The position numbers and the translations under genes were made by a program. Under the pieces are notes generated by a model. That model was not told where the DNA came from, did not search any database, and was given only the letters and a program-made list of their open reading frames with translations. Of a stretch of DNA of 64,000 nt, positions 43,112-50,792 are shown piece after piece. This stretch comes from CBDHGY01 sp965263325 (GTDB lineage Bacteria; Pseudomonadota; Alphaproteobacteria; Caulobacterales; Hyphomonadaceae). The stretch lies in the NCBI GenBank assembly GCA_965263325.1, contig CBDHGY010000002.1:2418001-2482000 (forward strand), given 5' to 3'. Positions within the stretch are counted from its first letter, which is position 1. Every line of letters starts with the position of its first letter.

Positions 43112-43599
43112 TTAGACGGTGCGCCAAGCAAGGCATCACGGACCTGCGTTGCATCATAAACTTCCGGATCGTCCGGCTGCTCGCCGGAGCCAATAATAAT
43201 TTCGAGCGCGTGGATACTTTCTCCCGACCTGCCTCCCAAGGGGAAGCCGACACCTATGCCAACACCCACACTAGAGCGGCCTCCAGAGCCGGCTGCACCG
43301 CCAAGAGAGACGGACGTTCCACCGCCGCGCGGAAGCTCTTCATCGCTAAATGCATTTATAACACGGAACCACTCGGCACCTCGCGCAAGCGTCTCTTCTG
43401 CAGCTGTTAGTAGAGCATATGTGCGCGACATCTCGGGGTTCCGCGCCCGGTAAGACACTTGAAGCCGGTTATCTTCAATTGGCAGAACAGTTGAGCCGAG
43501 CGACGTAGGCGTGTCGGCGCGCTGATAGGGTTCAGGCCCGCTCGCGCAGGCGGTAACAGTGAATAGGGCGAAGCTGGCAAGAATGAATTTCATCCTCAT
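43108..43599 (-). CDS. Small lipoprotein (CC0125/CC1285-like)
   Basis: The protein has 163 aa. The lipobox is FTVTAC with Cys18. The mature part begins ASGPEPYQ and contains LQVSYRARNPEMSRTYALL, LARGAEWFRVI and a Gly/Ser-rich segment (about 95-125: GGGTSVSLGGAAGSG, GVGIGVGF). The Tyr-Arg strand followed by a helix of the type R-x-x-A-L-L-x-A-A-E and EWF matches small Caulobacter lipoproteins of the CC0125/CC1285 group as I remember them. Function unknown. Alone on the minus strand, overlapping the SDR gene end. Confidence 0.75.
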   Translation of the reverse strand: MRMKFILASFALFTVTACASGPEPYQRADTPTSLGSTVLPIEDNRLQVSYRARNPEMSRTYALLTAAEETLARGAEWFRVINAFSDEELPRGGGTSVSLGGAAGSGGRSSVGVGIGVGFPLGGRSGESIHALEIIIGSGEQPDDPEVYDATQVRDALLGAPSN

Positions 43600-43645
43600 A
43601 GCTTAGCAGAATAAAGGCGCGCGCCCAATCGGCATTGGCAGTCAC

Positions 43646-44578
43646 TTAGTCGTTATCGCTCTCGCGCCGACCAAAATCAGCCACATCGATATCCTGGCCC
43701 GCATCGATGATCGCCTTTCGGATTCCGCGCGCACGAGAAAATTCCCGCATCAGCGTTTCGCCGTCACCCCATCTAATGGCGCGCTGAAGCGCCGCAAGAT
43801 CTTCTGTAAACCGGCCCAACGTCTCGAGAACGGCTTCTTTGTTTGTCAGAAAAACGTCTCGCCACATGGTTGGATCGGATGCGGCAATACGTGTGAAATC
43901 CCTGAAGCCGCCCGCAGAATATTTGACAACTTCGCCCTCCTCCACAGTCTCCATATCGTATGCGGTTGCAACAATATTGTAGGCGATAAGATGTGGTAGG
44001 TGAGAAGTAATTGCCAGAACTCTGTCATGCCGGGCGGCATCCATCGTTTCTACTTTTGCACCAAGCCGTGTCCAGAACTCTGTTAGTTTCGTTGTCGCTT
44101 CGCGATAGGCGTCGCTCTTATCATCTAGCGGGGTTAAAATGTGCCACGCATTTTCGAAGAGGTGTGCAAAGCCTGCAGCAGGGCCGGATTGTTCGGTTCC
44201 TGCGATCGGGTGACCCGGTATAAGGTGGACCCCATCCGGACAGTGAGTTTTGAGCGCTTCGATGGCCGTCGCTTTGGTGGAGCCGACATCCGTTACGATT
44301 GAGCCCGTTTTTAGGGCATCTGAAATTTCGGACATGACGCTTTCCATTGCGCCCATCGGTACGCCGAGAATAGTACAATCCGCAGAGCTGACGGCGTCCT
44401 TCGCTGAGTCTACAACGTCGCCTATATCAAGCGACCGACATTCGGTCCGAACCTTTTCGCTCCGATCAAATAAGACGACATTCTCACTCGCTTGCGCTGC
44501 GTTGGCTGCGCGTGCAGTTGAAGACCCAATCAGGCCTGCGCCGATGATGGCGATTGTGTCAAAGACTGGACCGGTCAC
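43646..44578 (-). CDS. tyrA: Prephenate/arogenate dehydrogenase
   Basis: This NAD enzyme makes 4-hydroxyphenylpyruvate (or tyrosine) from prephenate/arogenate. The GTG start at 44578 overlaps the hisC TGA as GTGA, giving 310 aa; a longer frame with poor sequence extends upstream and was rejected. The NAD motif is AIIGAGLIGSS, and GHPIAGTEQSG and HDRVLAITSHLPH carry the catalytic His. No chorismate mutase domain is fused. It lies last in the run methyltransferase, P-II, membrane protein, hisC, tyrA. Confidence 0.92.
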   Translation of the reverse strand: MTGPVFDTIAIIGAGLIGSSTARAANAAQASENVVLFDRSEKVRTECRSLDIGDVVDSAKDAVSSADCTILGVPMGAMESVMSEISDALKTGSIVTDVGSTKATAIEALKTHCPDGVHLIPGHPIAGTEQSGPAAGFAHLFENAWHILTPLDDKSDAYREATTKLTEFWTRLGAKVETMDAARHDRVLAITSHLPHLIAYNIVATAYDMETVEEGEVVKYSAGGFRDFTRIAASDPTMWRDVFLTNKEAVLETLGRFTEDLAALQRAIRWGDGETLMREFSRARGIRKAIIDAGQDIDVADFGRRESDND

Positions 44579-45648
44579 TGTTCGGTAAACGCTTTGAAAG
44601 CGGCAAGCACGTCGTCGTTCTGCGAAGTGGTGCCGATTGATAAACGCAGGCATTCGGGCAGCCGATAAGCATTCATATCGCGAACGACAATTTTATTTGC
44701 GCGTAGAAAGGTGTCTGCGCCCATCGCCTCGTCACGGTCTTTGAATTCAATCAAACAGAAATTTCCAACGCTTGGATAGGTCTTGAAGCCCATCTCGGTG
44801 AGCGCGCTACGAACGCGCGAAAGCTCAGCTTCGTTGTGATCTGCTGACTTTGCCATGAAAGCGTCATCGCTCAGCGCGGCAACGCCAGCATCAAGCGCGA
44901 CAGAGCTAACATTAAATGGCCCTCGTGTGCGGTTGAGTGCATCAATCACACTTGCTGGGCCGAAACACCAACCCAGACGCAATCCACCAAGACCATGGAT
45001 TTTGGAGAACGTGCGCGTCATCAAAACATTCGGCGCTTCGCCAGCGAGTTCAATACCGGACGCATAATCATTGTTGCGAACATATTCTGCGTAGGCACCG
45101 TCGAGAACTAGCAGGATGTCATCGCGCAATCCGGCGTGAAGCCGCTTCACCTCCTCATACGAAATGTAGGAGCCCGTTGGATTATTCGGATTGGCAAGAA
45201 ACACGATCTTTGTTTTTGGTGTCACGCGTTCAAGCATTGCGTCGACGTCTGCAGTGAGATCCGTTTCAGGGGCATCCACAACGACCGCACCAGATTGTTG
45301 AGCGACCAGGCGATAAACAAGAAATGCGTGCTCAGTCTGGATGATCTCGTCGCCGGGCATGAGATAAGCGCGCGCGAGTAGCTGAAAAATTTCGTCCGAC
45401 CCAGCGCCACAAACAATTCGTTTGGAATCGATGCCATATTTGGCACCAATCGCTTCGCGCAATTTGGTCGCGCCGCCATCGGGGTAAAAATGAGTCTGGT
45501 TGGAAGACGAGATAATCGCCTCGCGCGCCAGCGGCGAACATCCAAGTGGATTCTCATTTGATGAGAGTTTATGCGCACCCGGAATCTTCTGACCGCCCTT
45601 ATAGGGGGTGATTTGCAAAATCTCTTCTCGGGCGATTGGGCCGTTCAT
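44575..45648 (-). CDS. hisC: Histidinol-phosphate (aromatic) aminotransferase
   Basis: The ATG at 45648 (GGGAG seven bases upstream) gives 357 aa. It is a fold-type I PLP aminotransferase: LSSNENPLGCSP at the substrate arm, NPNNPTGSYIS, DGAYAEYV and the PLP lysine in TFSKIHGLGGLRLGW. Its overlap with tyrA (GTGA) is the conserved hisC-tyrA pair of alphaproteobacteria, where the enzyme serves histidine and often aromatic amino-acid synthesis. No other his genes are in the window. Confidence 0.93.
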   Translation of the reverse strand: MNGPIAREEILQITPYKGGQKIPGAHKLSSNENPLGCSPLAREAIISSSNQTHFYPDGGATKLREAIGAKYGIDSKRIVCGAGSDEIFQLLARAYLMPGDEIIQTEHAFLVYRLVAQQSGAVVVDAPETDLTADVDAMLERVTPKTKIVFLANPNNPTGSYISYEEVKRLHAGLRDDILLVLDGAYAEYVRNNDYASGIELAGEAPNVLMTRTFSKIHGLGGLRLGWCFGPASVIDALNRTRGPFNVSSVALDAGVAALSDDAFMAKSADHNEAELSRVRSALTEMGFKTYPSVGNFCLIEFKDRDEAMGADTFLRANKIVVRDMNAYRLPECLRLSIGTTSQNDDVLAAFKAFTEQ

Positions 45649-45700
45649 AACAGGGCTCCCTGAAACCAAGACCTTGAGTTGCTTCAGCTGCCCTGAAAGA

Positions 45701-46063
45701 TCAACCCCGGATTAGCGTAAGAACGCCGTACCAAAGAGCGGGAGAGAGCATCACAGCCACCCCGGCAAACATAGTTTCCGCCGTTATTTCGAATTCGTCT
45801 CCCGCCTCATCCTGGATTTCCCGAAGATACCATTTCCCGGCGATCCAATTCGTGGCGATGGTAATTGCGAGCAGTGCGACAATGCTGGCGCGGTGCATCA
45901 GCAGGTCTGGAATCAAATATGCCAGAACAAGAAAGGCTGGCGCAGCAATGGCGAGAATGTTTATCGCTATTTCATCGACGGAGCGAGGCTTACGCAAATA
46001 GTGCGCAAACCCGCCAACGCTCATTAAGAGCAGCGCGCCGAGATAAAGATGAGCAATAGACAT
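45701..46063 (-). CDS. Four-helix membrane protein downstream of P-II
   Basis: The ATG at 46063 gives 120 aa; a longer frame across the P-II gene is a shadow. Helices lie near 2-21, 32-52, 60-76 and 97-117, with a conserved-looking acidic loop QDEAGDEFEIT between 3 and 4. It starts 13 bases after the P-II stop, the slot normally used by amtB, but it is far too short and unlike an ammonium channel. I do not recognise it. It may be an unrelated small protein or a different P-II partner. Confidence 0.75.
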   Translation of the reverse strand: MSIAHLYLGALLLMSVGGFAHYLRKPRSVDEIAINILAIAAPAFLVLAYLIPDLLMHRASIVALLAITIATNWIAGKWYLREIQDEAGDEFEITAETMFAGVAVMLSPALWYGVLTLIRG

Positions 46064-46076
46064 AAAGTCAGTTTTA

Positions 46077-46421
46077 CTAACCTGCCAGCGCCTGCGCGTC
46101 GCGTTCGCCAGTGCGAATGCGGATGACACCGTCGAGCGGCCGGATGAAAATCTTGCCGTCACCGATAGTCCCAGTGTTTGCCGCTTTCGCGATAGCGTCG
46201 CAAAATGCATCGACGGTATCGTCCGGGCAGGCCACTTCGATTTGCACTTTCGGCAGTAGACGTACTTCATATTCTGCGCCGCGATACACTTCGGTTTTGC
46301 CTTGTTGGCGGCCATAACCGCGAACTTCGGAAACGGTCATGCCGGTTGCGCCAGCTTCGGTTAGTGAATCGATCACCGCATCGAGGCGGCTTGGTTTGAA
46401 AATAGCTGTTACGAGTTTCAT
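46077..46421 (-). CDS. P-II nitrogen regulatory protein
   Basis: This is a 114-aa trimeric signal protein that reports ATP/ADP, 2-oxoglutarate and nitrogen status. The T-loop signature YRGAEY carries the uridylylation Tyr51, and TGTIGDGKIFI is the C-terminal signature with Lys90 for ATP/2-oxoglutarate binding. The sequence MKLVTAIFKPSRLDAV is a normal start; GGAGC is upstream. It could be called GlnB or GlnK; the next gene is not amtB, nor is glnA near, so the name is left open. It is 26 bases after a methyltransferase gene. Confidence 0.94.
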   Translation of the reverse strand: MKLVTAIFKPSRLDAVIDSLTEAGATGMTVSEVRGYGRQQGKTEVYRGAEYEVRLLPKVQIEVACPDDTVDAFCDAIAKAANTGTIGDGKIFIRPLDGVIRIRTGERDAQALAG

Positions 46422-46447
46422 TGTTCGGCTCCTGGGAGAAATTTCAC

Positions 46448-47191
46448 CTACTCTACCCCTTTGCCCCGTTGACTAGTAATTGGCCGGACGGGTGCTTTTC
46501 TTGTAATGGGAGCCGTCGCGGACCCCTTTGGCTCAATATAAAGCCGCTTTACCGCCTCAACCATAACCACTCCGCCAAATGGCGCAAACAAAGTTTCGCC
46601 GGCGCGCTCCCAAGTATCAGCCCCGGCTGTGATCAGTTTTGATCGCATGGGCGGCATATAGAGCGCATGCGCCCAAGCTGTGACCTGAAATAGATTACTC
46701 TCCAAGAGCGCGGCGAGTTGGCCGCGTGTCCAGGGGCGACCTTCGCCAAATGGCGTGTCGTCTACGCGTGACCACAACCCCCGGCGGTTTGCGGCTATGA
46801 TGAGAAGGCGTCCCTCTTCAGCAGTAACGCGCCATAGCTCACGAAGCAGAGCGCGCACGTCGCCAGCCTCTTCCAGGCCGTGCAGGATAATCGCTCGGTC
46901 AAACTGCTGATCATTAAAGGGCAGGCGGTCTTCCGGAGTTTGAACACTTGTATTGCCATGACCGTTGAAAGACCATTGTAGTGCGCCTTGTTGCTCTGGC
47001 ATGGCGGCGATCACACGTCGGGCACCGCCGCAACGACCTTCAAGAACGGGCAATGCGTAACCATAACCCAGAAGCGACATATTCTGCGCGTCTGGCCACA
47101 ATGCTGCGACCCGCTCAGATAATAGTCTACCGGCTGCAACTCCCAGCGGAGATGCGTAAAACTTTTTCAGCGTGTCAGCATCCTGACGCAT
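46448..47191 (-). CDS. Class I SAM-dependent methyltransferase
   Basis: This is a 247-aa protein with a SAM-binding core (LLGYGYALPVLEGR), a shortened core strand order, DRAIILHGLEEAGDVRALL and a C-terminal region rich in aromatic residues. The methyltransferase adjacent and divergent to gloB is a conserved arrangement in alphaproteobacteria as I recall. The substrate is unknown. It is the first gene of the minus-strand run toward tyrA. The start at 47191 begins MRQDADTL; it is 57 bases from gloB's start. Confidence 0.82.
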   Translation of the reverse strand: MRQDADTLKKFYASPLGVAAGRLLSERVAALWPDAQNMSLLGYGYALPVLEGRCGGARRVIAAMPEQQGALQWSFNGHGNTSVQTPEDRLPFNDQQFDRAIILHGLEEAGDVRALLRELWRVTAEEGRLLIIAANRRGLWSRVDDTPFGEGRPWTRGQLAALLESNLFQVTAWAHALYMPPMRSKLITAGADTWERAGETLFAPFGGVVMVEAVKRLYIEPKGSATAPITRKAPVRPITSQRGKGVE

Positions 47192-47248
47192 GGGCCCGCC
47201 TGTGTTAGAGCAGTTTCAGATGAAGCTACCCTTGGAGATATGAGGTCG

Positions 47249-48013
47249 ATGTTAGAAGTACACCAGTTTCCTTGCCTAAGTGACAATTATGGATATCTCG
47301 CTCATGATCCTGCCACCGGCGAAACCGCAGCGATTGATACCCCTGATGCGGATAAATATCTGGCCGAAGCTAAGGCAAAAGGTTGGACGATCACGGCCAT
47401 CTGGAACACGCATTGGCATCCGGATCACGCGGGCGGGAACCTAAAGATTCAGGAGGCCACTGGCTGCAAGATTATCGGCCCGGCAGGTGAGGCAGACAAA
47501 ATCCCCGGTATTCAGACCCATGCCAAGGGCGGCGATACAGCGCAGCTCGGTGGGCTGACGGCTAATGTGATTGATGTGCCCGGCCACACGCTTGGCCATA
47601 TCGCTTATCATTTTGCCGATCAGGACGTCGCGTTCGTTGGTGACGCGCTGTTCGCGCTTGGTTGCGGGCGTGTGTTTGAGGGCGATGCTGCGATGATGTG
47701 GGGATCGATGGACCGGCTGAAACAAACGCTGCCACCCGAAACCACAATCTATTGCGCGCACGAATACACCCAATCAAATGCGCGTTTCGCGATTACCGCC
47801 GATCCGGAGAATGCCGCGCTGCAAGCCTATGTGGCTGAGGTCGATGAAAAACGCGCGCGCGGGGAATGGACTGTGCCGACGACGATGGCAAAAGAGCTCG
47901 CGGCAAATCCGTTCTTGCGCTGTGATGATCCGGGCTTGCAAGCGCTCATGGGCACGAGCGGGGATGCGGTTGCAACCTTTGCGGAAGTGCGCGGCCGGAA
48001 GGATAGGTTTTGA
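47249..48013 (+). CDS. gloB: Hydroxyacylglutathione hydrolase (glyoxalase II)
   Basis: This enzyme hydrolyses S-D-lactoylglutathione to lactate in methylglyoxal detoxification. MLEVHQFPCLSDNYGY (254 aa) is the common family start; an in-frame ATG nine bases earlier is possible. The binuclear metal motif THWHPDHAGG, then VPGHTLGHI and FVGDALFALGCGR, and YCAHEYT give all ligands. It is followed by a small membrane protein (TTGA overlap) and a DUF985 cupin (ATGA overlap) in one operon. Confidence 0.93.
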   Translation: MLEVHQFPCLSDNYGYLAHDPATGETAAIDTPDADKYLAEAKAKGWTITAIWNTHWHPDHAGGNLKIQEATGCKIIGPAGEADKIPGIQTHAKGGDTAQLGGLTANVIDVPGHTLGHIAYHFADQDVAFVGDALFALGCGRVFEGDAAMMWGSMDRLKQTLPPETTIYCAHEYTQSNARFAITADPENAALQAYVAEVDEKRARGEWTVPTTMAKELAANPFLRCDDPGLQALMGTSGDAVATFAEVRGRKDRF

Positions 48014-48234
48014 ATCGGAATCTGAAAAAGTATATTTCATATCTTTGGAAAGCGGTAGTCTACGCCTTTTTGGCTCTGATCCTTTTTTCCTTAATCAGCA
48101 ATTGGCGATTACACTGGATGATGCTTCAGATTACACCTGTTGGAGTGATCGTATTCACTTTAGTTGCAAGTGTATTTTTTCAGTTCTTGTTCGACTCGAT
48201 ATTTAGTTCTTCCAATCAAGATAATAAAGAATGA
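48010..48234 (+). CDS. Small two-helix membrane protein
   Basis: This 74-aa protein starts at TTG overlapping the gloB TGA (TTGA); GGATAGG lies upstream inside gloB. Its hydrophobic helices are at about 12-29 and 41-63, flanked by Lys/Arg on the N-side and a Ser/Asn/Asp tail. The next gene's ATG overlaps its TAA region as ATGA. Overlaps on both sides and clean topology support it as real, though the family is unknown. Confidence 0.65.
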   Translation: MNRNLKKYISYLWKAVVYAFLALILFSLISNWRLHWMMLQITPVGVIVFTLVASVFFQFLFDSIFSSSNQDNKE

Positions 48235-48683
48235 CTCCCTCTCTCTCCGGCGATCTTGCGCCGTCTGAAATCATCCGCCTTTTAAACATGTCGCCGCATC
48301 CGGAAGGCGGGCATTATGTCGAGACATTCCGCGCTCCCGCAGAGGGCGGCGCGCGCCCGGCGAGCACCGCGATCTATTATCTCTTGCAGACAGATGAAGT
48401 GTCCGCCTGGCATAGGGTGGACGCAGATGAAGTTTGGCTTTGGCATGCGGGCGGCCCGCTCGCGCTTACCCTCTCACCGCCAGCTGGCAAGGGCGCAAAG
48501 GCGTTCCAGCTCGGCGCAGATTTGCGCGCCGGTCAGCGCCCGCAGGTGGTCGTACCGGCCCATTATTGGCAAACCGCTGAGAGCCTTGGCGCTTGGACCC
48601 TGGTTAGCTGCACTGTCTCGCCGGGGTTTCAGTTCGAAGGATTTGAAATGGCTCCGGAAAATTGGCGTCCCGATTTGGGATGA
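48231..48683 (+). CDS. DUF985 cupin (cupin_5) protein
   Basis: The protein has 150 aa. The sequence NMSPHPEGGHYVETF at the start, AIYYLLQTDEVSAWHRV and DEVWLWHAGGPLAL form the double-stranded beta-helix core of DUF985. The metal/sugar site is suggested by the His and Glu in these strands. Its role is unknown; relatives bind sugar-like or hydrophobic ligands. It is the last gene of the gloB operon and its C-terminus (PENWRPDLG) is family-like. About 36 bases later a convergent cupin ends. Confidence 0.85.
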   Translation: MTPSLSGDLAPSEIIRLLNMSPHPEGGHYVETFRAPAEGGARPASTAIYYLLQTDEVSAWHRVDADEVWLWHAGGPLALTLSPPAGKGAKAFQLGADLRAGQRPQVVVPAHYWQTAESLGAWTLVSCTVSPGFQFEGFEMAPENWRPDLG

Positions 48684-48719
48684 ATTCCCGCCGGCGCGCT
48701 GAATCCGATGCATTCAGCG

Positions 48720-49235
48720 TTAGCGTGCTTCCGGGGCAGGATCGGCAATTGCGGGAACCTCCTCGCCATCGGCGTAAATTTTCCCAGCCCGTGATCGTAT
48801 GGAAATATTTGTTCCGTTCAGTGCGCGGTAGAATAGATCGAGCCCGACATAGACTGCGGTGTCTTCAGTTGGTCGGGTGCCAATTTCGAGCAGCCGTGCT
48901 GGTGCATTGGAGCGATTTTCTATTGTGTGTCCGGTGGTCACGCCGGCCTTCCATGCTGCGCAATCCCCGGCTGTGAGCTCGACATTGTCTGCTCCCTCTT
49001 CGACAAGAGTGACTGTGCCCTCCAGAACGTATATCATTTCATCTGCACCGTTATGATAATGCAGTAGGCCGGTCGCGCTGCCGGGCGCGAGCTCGACTTC
49101 ACCTATCCCCATTTGCGTGAGGCCAACCACATCACTCAATCTTGTTTTCCAGCAGCCATCAGTTCGATGTCTCAGCTTACCTGGATAGGCTTGGCGTTCG
49201 TATCGTTCAGCTTTTTCTCGGTCGATTTTCGGCAC
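48720..49235 (-). CDS. Cupin domain protein
   Basis: This 171-aa single cupin is unrelated in sequence to the DUF985 cupin beside it. The first cupin motif is HYHNGADEMIYVLEG (His, His, Glu metal ligands in G-x5-H-x-H-x3-4-E form), and the second is GDCAAWKAGVTTGHTIEN, with His. A 45-residue N-terminal extension precedes. It would be a metal-dependent isomerase, oxygenase or binding protein; no linked pathway suggests a substrate. Confidence 0.82.
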   Translation of the reverse strand: MPKIDREKAERYERQAYPGKLRHRTDGCWKTRLSDVVGLTQMGIGEVELAPGSATGLLHYHNGADEMIYVLEGTVTLVEEGADNVELTAGDCAAWKAGVTTGHTIENRSNAPARLLEIGTRPTEDTAVYVGLDLFYRALNGTNISIRSRAGKIYADGEEVPAIADPAPEAR

Positions 49236-49332
49236 GCAATTATCTCGCTCTATTTCAATGAAATGGGCCTTCAGATTTATAAGCGGTTTGCGTAATAGAA
49301 TTGAGACACATTAGACGTCCGAAAAATGTATC

Positions 49333-49893
49333 TTATGTATCCGTTTCATCGCTGAGACGATCGAGCTGCGCGCGCATCTCCGCCATTTGATCCTGCATTT
49401 CTGCAAGCAAGTCTTCATGCGAAACGTCTTCTTCCTCGTCAGTCTCATCGGACGATGAAGGGGTGAACATTCGCATAGCGCTTTCAAACATCGCCATATT
49501 GCGTTTGGTCTGCTCAGCCAAAAGCGCCATAGGCTTTGCAGAGCCGAGCCAGCGTTTCTGCGCGTTCGAGAATGAATTCATGCTCACTTCCAGCCAGGCG
49601 GGGAGTAGGGCCTGCGATTGACCGCCATATGAACCGATCAATTTCCGCAAAAAACTAAGCGGTAGCGCCCCATCGCCTTTGGTTTCATGCTCGAAGATGA
49701 TCTGGGTTAAAACCGCTTTTGTGATGTCTTCCTTGGATTTTGCGTCGCGGACCTCAAAATCGATGCCCTGCCTGACAAGCTCTGAAAGATGATCAAGCGT
49801 CACATAGGAAGAGGTCGACGTATCGTAGAGGCGCCGGTTTGCATACTTTTTGATCACCACCAGATCGCCTGGCGTCTTAGATTTTCTTCCCAT
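49333..49893 (-). CDS. phaR: Polyhydroxyalkanoate synthesis repressor
   Basis: The ATG at 49893 (GAGG five bases upstream) gives 186 aa. The N-terminal PHB/PHA accumulation regulator DNA-binding domain reads VVIKKYANRRLYDTSTS then LDHLSELVRQG, the hallmark of PhaR. The second PHB_acc repeat region contains LPLSFLRKLIGSYGG. The C-terminal half is an acidic Met/Gln-rich helix (QDQMAEMRAQLDRLSDETD). PhaR binds PHA granules and represses phasin genes; no pha synthase gene lies in the window. Confidence 0.9.
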   Translation of the reverse strand: MGRKSKTPGDLVVIKKYANRRLYDTSTSSYVTLDHLSELVRQGIDFEVRDAKSKEDITKAVLTQIIFEHETKGDGALPLSFLRKLIGSYGGQSQALLPAWLEVSMNSFSNAQKRWLGSAKPMALLAEQTKRNMAMFESAMRMFTPSSSDETDEEEDVSHEDLLAEMQDQMAEMRAQLDRLSDETDT

Positions 49894-50203
49894 TTTGCCC
49901 TCACTCGCGACGTGCAGAACATCCGCTCGTTTCGCGATTGCAACAATACTGCCATGAAACCAATACAAACACCAAGAGATCATTGTTTGGAAAAATAATT
50001 CATAGCTGCGCGTCGTCTTTTCGGGATTTGAGGTGTAAGCGCCAATCGGCAGTTAAGCTCTGTTACGTGGCAGACGCGTTAATCCGCCGCATCGAGAGCG
50101 CTCTCACCGAGTTGCGACAGACATTGCTCCGTGCTAACCCGCGCAGAACTTTAAGGTAAGGGAAGCGATTCTCGGCCTTCAATCCCAATAGTTACGGGCA
50201 TTT
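49894..50203. promoter_or_regulatory. Divergent spacer between phaR and the ATP synthase operon
   Basis: This stretch of 310 bases has no credible gene. It must hold the phaR promoter (left) and the atp promoter (right). I see no clear inverted repeat or -35/-10 pair that I would defend. Confidence 0.5.
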
Positions 50204-50788
50204 TTGCTCCAATCGACGGATACCGATTTGGCTGGATCAACTGCAACTCACGCAAGCGCCGCAGCAAAGCGCTATGCGATCGCACTGTTTGAACTTGCGC
50301 AAAATTCTGGCGCTTTGAGCGATATTCACCGCGAGTTTGAGGCTTTTGCCGAGCTAACTCGCTCTAGTGACGATTTGCGCCGTATGCTTGCTTCGCCGCT
50401 GATTGAGCGCGCGGATAAAGTATCAGCGCTGTCAAAAATTGGCGAAAAAGCTGGATATTCATCTCTATTTGCGAAGTTTCTCGGCACAATGGCGTCCAAT
50501 GGGCGGGCCGGCGATATTGTCGGTGCCCAATCTGCATTTGATGAACTTTTTGCCAAGCAGCGCGGTGTAAAGCGTGCTGTTGTGCGCACTGCCAAAGAAA
50601 TAAGCGCCGCCGAGCTAACACGTCTTGAAGGCATTATCGGCAAGGCTGTTGGCGGCGATGTTGAACTTTCCACTGAAGTCGATGAGAGCCTGATCGGCGG
50701 CATCCAGCTGCAGCTTGGATCAAGATTGATCGACGCCAGCCTCAAAACAAAACTCGACCGTATGAATTCTGCGATGAAGGGAGCGTAG
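50204..50788 (+). CDS. atpH: ATP synthase F1 subunit delta
   Basis: This peripheral stalk subunit links F1 to Fo; 194 aa. RYAIALFELAQNSG near the N-terminus and a VELSTEVDESLIGGIQLQLG C-terminal motif (the VD-x-x-LIGG box) identify it. No ATG lies near the N-terminus after the upstream stop at 50189-50191. Start is TTG 50204 or TTG 50228; the latter has GGA seven bases upstream and gives MAGSTATH. First gene of atpHAGDC. Confidence 0.92.
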   Translation: MLQSTDTDLAGSTATHASAAAKRYAIALFELAQNSGALSDIHREFEAFAELTRSSDDLRRMLASPLIERADKVSALSKIGEKAGYSSLFAKFLGTMASNGRAGDIVGAQSAFDELFAKQRGVKRAVVRTAKEISAAELTRLEGIIGKAVGGDVELSTEVDESLIGGIQLQLGSRLIDASLKTKLDRMNSAMKGA

Positions 50789-50792
50789 CGCC

